A DNA stretch of 15,695 bases from an uncultured Oscillospiraceae bacterium (GCA_910588135.1 CAJUOT010000055.1:1-15695); one strand, 5' to 3'. Positions 1 through 6,765 are shown, counted from the first letter of the stretch. Numbers and translations are program-made. The notes: generated by a model not told the origin, from the letters alone.

Positions 1-586
1 TGTCCCCCACCCACAGGGTCATGTCCGTCTTATCCAGGGCAATGCCGGTGAGAACGGGCTGGACAGGGGTGGTATCCACCGGAGGCAGGTCGGCGGTGGG
101 CTCCACCGGGGGAGTGGGCAGGTCGACAACGCTGCTGGGGTGGGAGCTGGGGTCCTGACTGGCGGGGGGCTGGGACTGGGAGGCATCCGGCTTGGGGTCC
201 TTGCTGCCGTGGAGCTGGGGGTAGATGACGGTGAACACGATCACCAGCGCCGCCACGATAATGACCAGCGAGCACAGGAAGGTGATGAGCCGGGGCCAGT
301 TGACAGGGGGGAGCTCCATGCCGCCCTGCTTGGGGGCCAGCCGTTTGCCCGCTTTGGGCCTGGGAGTGTAGTATTCTTCATCGGCCTCGTCGTCGAAAGC
401 GTCCTGACCGTCAAACACGTAGCCGTCGTCCTGGCCGTCCTCGTCCCGGGGGGGGGCGCTGTCCCGGACGGCGCGCCGGGGGTCGTTGCGCTCCCCGCAG
501 AAGGGGCAGCGGCGGTAGGTGGCGCTGTAATCCTCGCCGCAGGCGTCGCAATGGATCAGTTTATCATGGGAAGGCTTGGAAGCCAT
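1..586 (-). CDS. Zinc-ribbon, single-pass membrane protein with external Ig-like domain (C-terminus beyond window)
   Basis: Open from an ATG at 584-586 (minus) to the window edge, so only the first 195 residues are visible. GGAGG lies nine bases before the ATG. Residues 13-30 hold two CxxC pairs (C13/C16 and C27/C30), a zinc ribbon. An acidic, low-complexity stretch follows (about 42-75). A hydrophobic segment at about 100-122 is the single membrane span; no signal peptide precedes it, so the ribbon should be cytoplasmic and the rest outside. A Pro/Ser-rich linker (about 127-178) leads to TGIALDKTDMTLWVGD, which resembles the start of a bacterial Ig-like (Big_2) domain. This architecture (zinc ribbon, acidic linker, one span, extracytoplasmic repeats) occurs in uncharacterised Clostridia proteins. 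The function is unknown; a sensing or cell-surface role is inference. What follows the first Ig-like domain cannot be seen. Confidence 0.82.
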   Translation of the reverse strand, partial: MASKPSHDKLIHCDACGEDYSATYRRCPFCGERNDPRRAVRDSAPPRDEDGQDDGYVFDGQDAFDDEADEEYYTPRPKAGKRLAPKQGGMELPPVNWPRLITFLCSLVIIVAALVIVFTVIYPQLHGSKDPKPDASQSQPPASQDPSSHPSSVVDLPTPPVEPTADLPPVDTTPVQPVLTGIALDKTDMTLWVGD

Positions 587-638
587 GCTGAAATTCCTCC
601 TTGCGTGAAAGGGTCTGGGGGCTTGCCGTTCACCCCTT

Positions 639-667
639 ATCTTACACGTTTCCCCTGCGTTCGTCAA
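639..667 (-). promoter_or_regulatory. Sigma-A promoter for the zinc-ribbon gene
   Basis: On the minus strand, TTGACG (662-667) is followed after exactly 17 bases by TAAGAT (639-644). This lies about 50 bases upstream of the ATG at 584-586. The -35 matches consensus 5/6 and the -10 4/6. Confidence 0.55.
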
Positions 668-765
668 TCTTTATTTATTATGTAACCTTTAAATTTCCAC
701 GCGGCCGCCAGAGGCCGAGGGATAAAATGGGGATGCCGGGGCATACTGCTCCGGAGGTGAAGCGC

Positions 766-1209
766 ATGGATATGACCAATCAACAGTACAATCAATATGT
801 CAGCGGCCGGGCAAAGCCCTCCCCGCTGTGGAAAGACTGCCTGTGGGCCTTCTGCGTGGGCGGGGGCATCTGCGCCGGGGGACAGGGGCTCACGGCGCTG
901 TACCAGAGCTGGGGGGCGGGCAAGGAGGACGCGGGGACGTGGACCTCCATCACGCTGATCTTTCTGGCCTCCCTGCTCACCGGCCTGGGCGTGTTCGACG
1001 CCATCGCCAAACGGGCGGGGGCGGGCACGCTGGTGCCCATCACCGGCTTTTCCAACGCCATGGTATCCCCGGCCCTGGAGTTCAAGAGCGAGGGCTTTGT
1101 CACCGGCACCGGGGCCAAGCTGTTCACCGTGGCGGGGCCGGTTCTGGCGTATGGGATCTCGGCCAGCGTGGTATACGGGGTTATCTTGTACCTGTTTGAG
1201 CTGTTCTGA
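766..1209 (+). CDS. spoVAC: Stage V sporulation protein AC (SpoVAC), stand-alone copy
   Basis: 147 residues, about the usual SpoVAC length. SpoVAC is an inner-membrane part of the forespore SpoVA channel that moves Ca-dipicolinic acid into the spore and releases it at germination. Family signatures are visible: an N-terminal Gln/Tyr-rich head, LWKDCLWAFCVGGGICAGGQ (first membrane segment), LTGLGVFDAIAKRAGAGTLVPITGF, and a C-terminal block with SNAMVSPALEFKSEGFVTGTG. The start at 766 is preceded by GGAGGTGA five bases upstream; earlier in-frame starts lack this. In Bacillus and Clostridia the gene normally sits in a spoVAC-spoVAD-spoVAE cluster, but here it is alone, with radC downstream. Two weak forespore-sigma -10-like strings lie upstream: GGATAAAATG at 720-729 and GGGCATACTG at 739-748. 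Neither has a convincing -35, and the second leaves almost no leader. The related SpoVAE-type family is less likely. Confidence 0.9.
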   Translation: MDMTNQQYNQYVSGRAKPSPLWKDCLWAFCVGGGICAGGQGLTALYQSWGAGKEDAGTWTSITLIFLASLLTGLGVFDAIAKRAGAGTLVPITGFSNAMVSPALEFKSEGFVTGTGAKLFTVAGPVLAYGISASVVYGVILYLFELF

Positions 1210-1215
1210 TAGCCC

Positions 1216-1275
1216 GCCGCCCGTCGTCTCCCATCTGCCGCGCCCGCCGGCGGCAGATGGGAGACGACGGGCGGC
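1216..1275. repeat. Perfect 26-bp inverted repeat with 8-base loop, just after spoVAC
   Basis: 1216-1241 and 1250-1275 are exact reverse complements, beginning six bases after the spoVAC stop. It is not followed by a T-run on either strand, so it is not a textbook terminator, although such a stable hairpin would protect or end the spoVAC transcript. A smaller hairpin (CCCGCCC/GGGCGGG, 1289-1305) follows it. The perfect arms suggest a recent or selected palindromic element. Confidence 0.85.
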
Positions 1276-1352
1276 AGAGTGAGCGAGCCCCGCCCTTTGG
1301 GCGGGCAAGGGATGCGCAGTCCATGAGGAGGAGGGGTCTGCCGGGAAATTCC

Positions 1353-1381
1353 TTGCCCCGCGGCAGAAAAAATGCTATACT
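1353..1381 (+). promoter_or_regulatory. radC promoter, extended -10
   Basis: TTGCCC (1353-1358), 17 bases, then TATACT (1376-1381), with TGC just before the -10 giving an extended -10. The GTG start of radC is 45 bases downstream. The palindromic element of the preceding intergenic region ends just upstream. Confidence 0.75.
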
Positions 1382-1425
1382 TGCGGGGAGACAGGCGATG
1401 ACAAGATGACAAGGGGGAGACTGCG

Positions 1426-2118
1426 GTGGGAGAAAAGACGCCCTCCGTCCACGCCGGACACCGCCAGGGCATGAAGGAGCAATTTCTGAAGCAGGGGCTG
1501 AGCGGGATGCAGGACCACAAAATTCTGGAGCTGCTGCTGTTCTACGCCGTGCCCAGGCGGGACGTGAACCCCCTGGCCCACCGGCTGGTGGATCATTTCG
1601 GCTCACTGGCGGGGGTGTTCCACGCCACCTATGACCAGCTGCTGGAGGTGGAGGGCGTGGGCGCCAACATCGCCACGCTGCTCAAGCTCATCCCGGCGGT
1701 GTCCGCCCGGTATCTGGAGGAGAGCGCCAGCTTTGACGGGCGGATCGTAAGCTCGTGGCAGCTGAAGGAGCTGCTGGCGCCGCTGTTCTTCGGCCAGCGG
1801 GATGAGATCGCCTACTTAGTGTGCATGGACGGGAAGAACAAGGTGCTGGCCACCCGGAAGCTGGGGGAGGGCGTGGTGGGCGCGGTGCCCATCGCGGCGC
1901 GGAAGGTGCTGGAGGCCGCCCTGGCCTGCAATGCCAGCCGGGTGGTGCTGGCCCACAATCACGTGTCCGGGGTGGCGATCTGGTCCCCGTCGGACGTGGA
2001 CACCACCCTGCGGCTCAGGCGGGTGCTGGCGGAAGCGGACATTGTGCTGGCCGACCACGTCATTTTGGCGGGGGACGATATGGTATCCATGGCGGAGTCC
2101 GGACTGTTTCGGGACTAG
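1426..2118 (+). CDS. radC: RadC family protein (JAB1/MPN-like, UPF0758)
   Basis: 230 residues, the normal RadC length. It starts with GTG at 1426, preceded by AAGGGGG seven bases upstream. The N-terminal half carries the helix-hairpin-helix region (around the VEGVGANIATLLKLIP stretch, about residues 76-90). The C-terminal half is the JAMM metalloprotease-like domain with H177-x-H179-x7-S187-x2-D190, the expected zinc-binding pattern. The family core usually reads HNHPSGDPTPS; here it is HNHVSGVAIWS, so the metal residues are kept but the loop has changed. The family was once tied to DNA repair, but its biochemical activity is not settled. It has its own promoter and a strong terminator, so it is a single-gene unit. 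The gene downstream is convergent. Confidence 0.93.
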   Translation: MGEKTPSVHAGHRQGMKEQFLKQGLSGMQDHKILELLLFYAVPRRDVNPLAHRLVDHFGSLAGVFHATYDQLLEVEGVGANIATLLKLIPAVSARYLEESASFDGRIVSSWQLKELLAPLFFGQRDEIAYLVCMDGKNKVLATRKLGEGVVGAVPIAARKVLEAALACNASRVVLAHNHVSGVAIWSPSDVDTTLRLRRVLAEADIVLADHVILAGDDMVSMAESGLFRD

Positions 2119-2122
2119 GAGA

Positions 2123-2151
2123 AGCCCCCGCCGCGCGGCGGGGGCTCTTTT
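2123..2151 (+). terminator. Rho-independent terminator of radC
   Basis: AGCCCCCGCC / GGCGGGGGCT stem with GCGC loop (2123-2146) followed by CTTTT. It begins four bases after the radC stop. It also lies just beyond the convergent flavodoxin stop and may serve both, but the T-run favours the plus strand. Confidence 0.88.
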
Positions 2152-2166
2152 GCGCCTATGCGGGGC

Positions 2167-2700
2167 TCAGCTCATCTCCCGCAGGCAGCTGGCCAGCGGC
2201 TGGATGAATTTTGGATCGCTGATATCGTAGGAATGGGAAATCGCGTCCTGAAACGCCTGATCCTCCGGGGACTTATCCTTTTTGCGGCCCATGGCCCAGG
2301 CGGCCACCCTCAGCATGGCCCGGTCGCCAAAGCCCAGCTTTTCCAGGCGCAGCCCCGCCTGGAGATAGAAGTGGGGGACGGTTTTCAGCTCCTCGGGGGT
2401 AAGATTCTGGGCCCAGACCTGTTCGATCTGCTCCTCCGCCTCGTTGGGCATGGCCCCAGTGGCGAACAGCACCAGTCTTTTCGCGCCCCGCTGGGCCAGC
2501 AGCTTCCGGGCCTTCTTCCAGCCGTCCAGCATTCCGGCGTGGAGGCGGGAGCCGAACGCCACCGCGCGGTACTGGGACAAATCGGACGGCGCGTCTTTCA
2601 AGGGGTGGACGGGACAACCCAGCTCCGCCGCTAGCAGCTGGGCGTATGTTTGGGTGAAGCCGGTCTTGCTGTTATAAAGGACGATCACGTTATGATTCAT
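2167..2700 (-). CDS. Flavodoxin-domain protein
   Basis: 177 residues. The N-terminus IVLYNSKTGFTQTYAQLLA (about 5-23) is the flavodoxin phosphate-binding loop pattern (strand, then S/T-x-T-G-x-T, then helix) that holds FMN. AVAFGSRLHAGML (about 47-59) and KRLVLFATGAMP (about 74-85) are the next strands of the same fold. The ATG (2698-2700) has GGAGG nine bases upstream, inside the end of the TetR gene, and the two frames overlap by 11 bases, so they are translationally linked. It is likely a small cytoplasmic electron carrier or FMN-dependent reductase of the flavodoxin/HemG-like group. The partner and substrate are unknown, and nothing nearby marks it as protoporphyrinogen oxidase. Its expression should follow the TetR regulator. 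Confidence 0.85.
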   Translation of the reverse strand: MNHNVIVLYNSKTGFTQTYAQLLAAELGCPVHPLKDAPSDLSQYRAVAFGSRLHAGMLDGWKKARKLLAQRGAKRLVLFATGAMPNEAEEQIEQVWAQNLTPEELKTVPHFYLQAGLRLEKLGFGDRAMLRVAAWAMGRKKDKSPEDQAFQDAISHSYDISDPKFIQPLASCLREMS

Positions 2701-3265
2701 GGCGGTTTTCCTCCTTGATTTGTGTCAAAAATGCCTGATAGGCCCGCTCCTGGCGGGCGAACAGCTCCTCCGCCGGGATGCCCGGCGCGGCCGCGGAGAA
2801 CACCGTCCCCAAGCCCACGGTGTAGATCAGCATGTCCAGGTGGAGCTGCCGCGCCTGTTCGCCGCCCAGCCCCAGCCGGGCGGCGATGGCCTGGGCCACC
2901 CCCGGGCCGGCCTCTCTTTCGTAGAACTCCTCCAGGGAAGACACCCCCTCCCGGCGGCGGTGGATGAACAGCTTGAACAGCTCCGGCTCGTCCTGGGCCA
3001 GGGTGACGTAGGCCTGCCCGGTGCTCTGAAACAGGTTGTCCGGGTCCACGCGGGCACACAGGTAGTCCGCCATAAAGCCTTCCGTCCGGCGCTCCACCTC
3101 CCGCCGCAGGCCGTCCATGTTCTGGCAGTAGCTGTAAATGGGCTGGACAGAGCAGCCCAGGCGGGCGGCGATCTCCTTCACCAGCACCCGCTCCATGCCG
3201 CCCTCCCGGGCCAATTGAAACGCGGCGTTCACCACCATCTCCTTGGTGATTTTCTGTTTGGGCAT
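2690..3265 (-). CDS. TetR/AcrR family transcriptional regulator
   Basis: 191 residues. Residues 1-60 form the TetR helix-turn-helix: ITKEMVVNAAFQLAREGG, then the recognition region VKEIAARLGCSVQPIYSYCQN ending in the typical IY-xY turn. The C-terminal part is the variable ligand/dimer domain, and the ligand is unknown. The start at 3263-3265 has GAGGTGG just upstream. It is the first gene of an operon with the flavodoxin (11-base overlap). A perfect inverted repeat (3277-3319) covers the region from its -10 downward, so it almost certainly represses itself and the flavodoxin. The arrangement suggests a switch that releases flavodoxin expression in response to a small molecule or redox-active compound; the signal is inference. 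Confidence 0.92.
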   Translation of the reverse strand: MPKQKITKEMVVNAAFQLAREGGMERVLVKEIAARLGCSVQPIYSYCQNMDGLRREVERRTEGFMADYLCARVDPDNLFQSTGQAYVTLAQDEPELFKLFIHRRREGVSSLEEFYEREAGPGVAQAIAARLGLGGEQARQLHLDMLIYTVGLGTVFSAAAPGIPAEELFARQERAYQAFLTQIKEENRHES

Positions 3266-3276
3266 ACTTCCACCTC

Positions 3277-3319
3277 ATATAATCATTTTATATAAATAAC
3301 TTATATAAAATGATTATAT
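3277..3319. promoter_or_regulatory. Operator-like perfect inverted repeat, 19-bp arms, for the TetR operon
   Basis: 3277-3295 and 3301-3319 are exact reverse complements separated by ATAAC. The right arm contains the -10 of the TetR promoter and the repeat runs over the predicted start site. This is the expected place for an autoregulatory TetR operator. It is strikingly AT-rich in a GC-rich region. Confidence 0.82.
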
Positions 3320-3341
3320 CACGGATGCTTCCTGATGTCAA
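3313..3341 (-). promoter_or_regulatory. Full-consensus sigma-A promoter of the TetR/flavodoxin operon
   Basis: On the minus strand, TTGACA (3336-3341), 17 bases, TATAAT (3313-3318): a 12/12 consensus match with ideal spacing, about 48 bases before the TetR ATG. Such a strong promoter needs repression, consistent with the overlapping palindrome. Confidence 0.92.
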
Positions 3342-3344
3342 GCG

Positions 3345-3377
3345 AAACCCGGCGGACGCGTCGCGTCCGCCGGGTTT
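3345..3377 (-). terminator. Terminator of the phosphoglucomutase gene
   Basis: AAACCCGGCGGACGCG (3345-3360) pairs with 3362-3377, a 14-16 bp GC-rich stem. On the minus strand it is followed by a short broken T stretch. It sits 22 bases after the phosphoglucomutase stop and ends three bases from the -35 of the TetR promoter, insulating that unit. The plus-strand side (TTTTCGTTT) also looks terminator-like, but no plus-strand gene needs it. Confidence 0.75.
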
Positions 3378-3398
3378 TCGTTTGTATTCGGGCCGCTC

Positions 3399-5120
3399 TC
3401 AGCCCTTCAAGCTCTCCGCCCAGGCGGCGTACCGGGCCACCTTGCCGTCGCAGTCCGTCCGGCTGGCCCCCTGGGCCAGGATATACACCTTCACCTTGGG
3501 TTCGGTGCCGGAGGGCCGCACGATGACGGAGGTGCCGTCGGCCAGCTCGTAGCGCAGCACGTTGGAGCCGGACAGCTCCATGGCGGTCTTGTCCCCGGTG
3601 GCGGCGTCCACCACGCTGCCATCCTGGTAGTCCTTCCAGGTTTTCACGGTCTCGCCGCCGATCTCCTTCGGGGGGGTGGCACGCAGGTTTGCCATCAGCG
3701 CCGCCATTTTTTTCAGGCCGTCCAACCCGGGCATCACCAGGTTCAGCGTGCGCTCGCCGTAGTGGCCGTACTTCTCGTACAGGGCCAGCAGGGCGTCGTA
3801 CAGGGTCATGCCCTGGCCCGCGTAGTACGCCGCCATCTCCGTGAGGGCCACGGCGGCGGTGACGGCGTCCTTGTCCCGGACGTAGCTGCCCAGCATATAG
3901 CCGTAGCTCTCCTCATAGGCCATGATGACGTTCCCCTGGCCGGAGTTCTCCAGCTGGTCCTTCTTCTGGGCCAGGAACTTGAAGCCGGTGAAGGTGTCGA
4001 AGCAGGCCAGACCGTTGACCTCGGCCACCTTGCGGGCCATCTCGGTGGTGACGATGGTTTTGAGGGCCGTGGGGTTTGCGGGCATCTTGCCGGTGCGCTG
4101 CTTGGCGCCGATCAGGTAGTCCAGTAGCAGCACGCCGGTCTGGTTGCCGGTGAGCACCTTGAAGTCGTCGCCCGCCCGGACCATGATGCCCACCCGGTCG
4201 GCGTCCGGGTCGGAGCCCAGGATGAAGTCCGCGCCCTCTTTTTTTGCCAGCTCCACCGCCAGGGCGAAGCCCTCCGGGTTCTCCGGGTTGGGGGAGGCCA
4301 CGGTGGGGAAATTCCCGTCGATGACCATCTGCTCGGGTACGCAGATCACGTGCTTCATGCCCAGCCGTTTCAGGGCCTCGGGGATCAGCTTGTAGCCGGT
4401 GCCGTGGAAGGGGGTGTACACCATCTTGAAGGTGTCCGCCACCTTTTCAACCGCCGCCTGATCGTTCACCTGTCCCATCACGTTGGACAGGAACTTCTCG
4501 TCGGTCTCCGCGCCCATGATGGTAATGAGACCGTCGGCCACCGCCTTGTCGTAGTCCGCCGCGTTCACGTCGAACACGTCGGATTCCCGCATGATCTTGG
4601 CAACTTCATCGGCGTGGCTGGGGGGGAGCTGGGCGCCGTCAGACCAGTACACTTTATAGCCGTTGTACTCCTTGGGGTTGTGGCTGGCGGTGATGTTGAT
4701 GCCCGCGATGCAGCCGTACTCCCGGATGGCGAAGGACAGCTCGGGGGTGGGACGCAGAGACTCAAAGAGGCGCACGGGGATGCCCGCGGCGGCCATGATG
4801 CAGGCGGCCTCTTTAGCAAAGACGTCGGAGTTGTTCCGGCAGTCGAAGCAGATGGCCACGCCCTTTTTCACCGCTTCCGGGCCCTCATTCAAAATTACCC
4901 TGGCGAAGGCCTGGGTGGCGTGGCGGATGACGTGGATGTTCATCCGGTACAGCCCCACCCCCATGGTGCCCCGCAGCCCGGCGGTGCCGAACTCCAGCTG
5001 GGAGAAGAAGCGGGATTCGATCTCCTTCTCGTCTCCGGCGATGGCGGCCAGCTCCGCTTGCTCCGCCGCCGACAGGGCGGGGGAGTTGAGCCAAAGCTCA
5101 TAGGTTTGTTTGTAGTCCAT
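3399..5120 (-). CDS. pgcA: Phosphoglucomutase / phosphomannomutase (alpha-D-phosphohexomutase family)
   Basis: 573 residues, close to the PgcA-type enzymes. It interconverts glucose-1-phosphate and glucose-6-phosphate (possibly mannose phosphates), linking glycolysis to UDP-glucose and cell-envelope sugars in the cytoplasm. All four family motifs are present: the phosphoserine loop TASHNPKEYNG (Ser146), the magnesium loop DPDADR (D304, D306, D308), the sugar-recognition segment EESYGYM, and the C-terminal phosphate-binding RPSGTEPKVKVY. The N-terminus EFGTAGLRG is also typical. The ATG at 5118-5120 has AAGGAGGAAT upstream. A terminator follows at 3345-3377. No clear promoter is visible; the upstream gap is taken up by the palindromic array at 5171-5351, so transcription may start within that array or read through from the aminopeptidase. 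The gene symbol is by family resemblance. Confidence 0.93.
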   Translation of the reverse strand: MDYKQTYELWLNSPALSAAEQAELAAIAGDEKEIESRFFSQLEFGTAGLRGTMGVGLYRMNIHVIRHATQAFARVILNEGPEAVKKGVAICFDCRNNSDVFAKEAACIMAAAGIPVRLFESLRPTPELSFAIREYGCIAGINITASHNPKEYNGYKVYWSDGAQLPPSHADEVAKIMRESDVFDVNAADYDKAVADGLITIMGAETDEKFLSNVMGQVNDQAAVEKVADTFKMVYTPFHGTGYKLIPEALKRLGMKHVICVPEQMVIDGNFPTVASPNPENPEGFALAVELAKKEGADFILGSDPDADRVGIMVRAGDDFKVLTGNQTGVLLLDYLIGAKQRTGKMPANPTALKTIVTTEMARKVAEVNGLACFDTFTGFKFLAQKKDQLENSGQGNVIMAYEESYGYMLGSYVRDKDAVTAAVALTEMAAYYAGQGMTLYDALLALYEKYGHYGERTLNLVMPGLDGLKKMAALMANLRATPPKEIGGETVKTWKDYQDGSVVDAATGDKTAMELSGSNVLRYELADGTSVIVRPSGTEPKVKVYILAQGASRTDCDGKVARYAAWAESLKG

Positions 5121-5170
5121 TGGTGATTCCTCCTTATATGATTTAGGTCTTCCTTTTGATCCGGTTTATT

Positions 5171-5351
5171 CCAAAGGGGGCGGCAATCCCCCGCCCTCGC
5201 GTTGCTCGGGCACCCCCTTTCCAAAGGGGGCTTTATATTGTAGCCCTGATCTTAAGGCCCCTTTTTCAAAGGGGCTCCCGGCAAAGCCGGGTGGGGATTG
5301 GCCCCTTTATGAAAGGGGTTGCCGCCGCCGCAGGGCGGTGACTGGGGATTG
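5171..5351. repeat. Array of related palindromic intergenic repeats
   Basis: At least three units share one plan: a hairpin of CCCCTTT / AAAGGGG, then a variable GC-rich segment, usually a second hairpin, then GGGGATTG. Unit 1 is inverted (5184-5230, hairpin 5213-5230). Unit 2 is at 5257-5300 (hairpins 5257-5275 and 5277-5291). Unit 3 is at 5301-5351 (hairpin 5302-5318). A half stem (CCAAAGGGGGC, 5171-5181) may be a fourth. Unit 3 ends on the base before the aminopeptidase stop codon. This fills the gap between aminopeptidase and phosphoglucomutase and resembles REP-type elements. Confidence 0.8.
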
Positions 5352-6593
5352 TTAAAACGCGAAATTGCCGTTGACAAACACTGGAATCTCCCGCCCGTCG
5401 TGGGTGGTCCCCACGATGGACAGGTCCTCCGTCCCCACCATGAAGTCCACGTGGTTGATGGACTGGTTCAGGCCCGCGGCCTTCTGCGCCGCCTCGTCCA
5501 TATCCTCGCCGCCCTTCACGCAGCCGGGGTAGGCCGCGCCGAAGGCGAAGTGGCAGGAGGCGTTCTCATCGAACAGGGTGTTGTAGAACAGGATGCCGCT
5601 CTGGCGGATGGGGGAATCGTAGGGCACCAGCGCCGCCTCCCCCAGGTAGTGGGAGCCTTCGTCCAGGTCGATGGACCGGCGCAGCACCTCCTCGCCCTCT
5701 TCGGCGTGCACATCCACAATGCGGCCACCCTTGAGCTCCAGCCAGAAGTCCCGCACCAGGTTGCCGTTGAGAGCCAGGGGCAGGGCGGCGCAGACCCGCC
5801 CGTCCACCCCGTCCCACCGGGGGGCGGTGAAGATCTCCTCGGTGGGGATGTTGGGCAGGTATTCCACTCCCTCGGTGGTATGGCCGGTGGCCCCAGCCCA
5901 GACGTGGTTATCCGGCAGGAGCACGGTGAGGTCGGTGCCCAGGGAGTTGGTGTAGCGGAGGCTGGCAAACTGGTGCTCGTTGAGCACCCGGCACCGGCGG
6001 GCGGTAGCCGCCACGTGTTTCTGCCAGCGTTCCACCGCCCTTCCGTCCCCGGTGATGCGGCACACAGAAAAGACGGCGTTCCACAGCGCGTCCAGGGCAT
6101 CCTCCCCCTTCTTGTCTGGAAAGGCCTTCTCCGCCCAGGCCGGGGTGGGGAACGCCGCCACGCACCACTGGAAGCGGTTGGCGGTCATGGCATCGAAGTA
6201 GGGCCGCGTGGAGGGGCCGCTGGCCTTGCGGCGGGCCTGGATGCGGGCGGGATCCACCCCGCGCAGCAGCTCCGGGTCGGAGCCGGTGAAGGACAGCCGG
6301 GGGCACTTATGCTCCAGATACCAGTCGATCCGGGCCTTCATATAACTGGGATACTCGTGGAACACAGCCTCGTCTGCCCGGAGGTAGCTCTCCCGGGTGA
6401 TGGCGTCGTCGCTGTAGTTGACCACCACGTTCCGGGCCCCGCAGTCGTAGCAGGCGGACACGCACAGGCGGGTGAGCTGGGCAAATTCGATGCTGCTCTC
6501 AATGCTGGGGGTCTGCCCCGGCTGGACGTTCAGGCCCACCTCCACCAGCAGATGGGCGTATTCCTTGAGCTTGGCTTCAAAGTTTTCTACCAT
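5352..6593 (-). CDS. M29 family aminopeptidase (AmpS/PepS-like)
   Basis: 413 residues, the normal family size. M29 enzymes are cytoplasmic metallopeptidases that remove N-terminal residues from peptides. Typical blocks are GVEYLPNIPTEEIFTAP (Glu ligands), HYLGEAALVPYDSPI, CHFAFGAAYPG and NHVDFMVGTEDLSI (the His and Asp metal ligands), followed by a short C-terminal tail ending in VNGNFAF. An in-frame start 21 codons earlier exists, but the ATG at 6591-6593 has AAAGGAGAT nine bases upstream and matches the family N-terminus, so it was chosen. It is divergent from asnA with facing promoters. Downstream, the stop codon directly touches the palindromic array. The exact peptide preference is not predictable. 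Confidence 0.92.
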   Translation of the reverse strand: MVENFEAKLKEYAHLLVEVGLNVQPGQTPSIESSIEFAQLTRLCVSACYDCGARNVVVNYSDDAITRESYLRADEAVFHEYPSYMKARIDWYLEHKCPRLSFTGSDPELLRGVDPARIQARRKASGPSTRPYFDAMTANRFQWCVAAFPTPAWAEKAFPDKKGEDALDALWNAVFSVCRITGDGRAVERWQKHVAATARRCRVLNEHQFASLRYTNSLGTDLTVLLPDNHVWAGATGHTTEGVEYLPNIPTEEIFTAPRWDGVDGRVCAALPLALNGNLVRDFWLELKGGRIVDVHAEEGEEVLRRSIDLDEGSHYLGEAALVPYDSPIRQSGILFYNTLFDENASCHFAFGAAYPGCVKGGEDMDEAAQKAAGLNQSINHVDFMVGTEDLSIVGTTHDGREIPVFVNGNFAF

Positions 6594-6664
6594 GTGGCGT
6601 ATCTCCTTTTGTGAGCTGGTCACTTTGCCAGAAACTTCCGGCGCTCTCACGACCATATATGGAA

Positions 6665-6693
6665 ATTATACCATATCGAAACAGGAAACACAA
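6665..6693 (-). promoter_or_regulatory. Candidate promoter of the M29 aminopeptidase
   Basis: Minus strand: TATAAT (6665-6670) with a perfect -10, preceded after 17 bases by TTGTGT (6688-6693), a weak -35. It lies about 70 bases before the ATG. CCATATATGG (6653-6662), a 10-bp palindrome, sits at the predicted start site. Confidence 0.6.
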
Positions 6694-6702
6694 TTCGAAT
6701 TG
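6691..6702. promoter_or_regulatory. 12-bp palindrome between divergent asnA and aminopeptidase promoters
   Basis: CAATTCGAATTG is a perfect palindrome touching the -35 of both divergent promoters (6688-6693 and 6700-6705). A protein bound here could control both genes. No regulator is identified. Confidence 0.45.
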
Positions 6703-6728
6703 CATTTTTTTCTGCGGGGGTGTATAAT
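6700..6728 (+). promoter_or_regulatory. asnA promoter
   Basis: TTGCAT (6700-6705), 17 bases, TATAAT (6723-6728). The leader to the ATG at 6766 is only about 30 bases, too short for a T-box riboswitch. Confidence 0.8.
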
Positions 6729-6765
6729 GGCCTATCTTTTTAGTGAGGTAAAGGAGTGAAGTTCC

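Noticed and set aside
4350..5126. Plus-strand open frame opposite phosphoglucomutase
   Set aside because: Antisense shadow; all phosphohexomutase motifs are on the minus strand.
5171..5351. CRISPR array
   Set aside because: The repeats are palindromic, differ in orientation and length, and are not separated by uniform spacers; no cas genes are nearby.
5319..6614. Plus-strand open frame of 431 codons opposite the M29 aminopeptidase
   Set aside because: Antisense shadow of a well-recognised aminopeptidase; no ribosome site or family match.
6729..6765. T-box or other riboswitch before asnA
   Set aside because: The leader is only about 30 bases, with no specifier stem or terminator/antiterminator pair.
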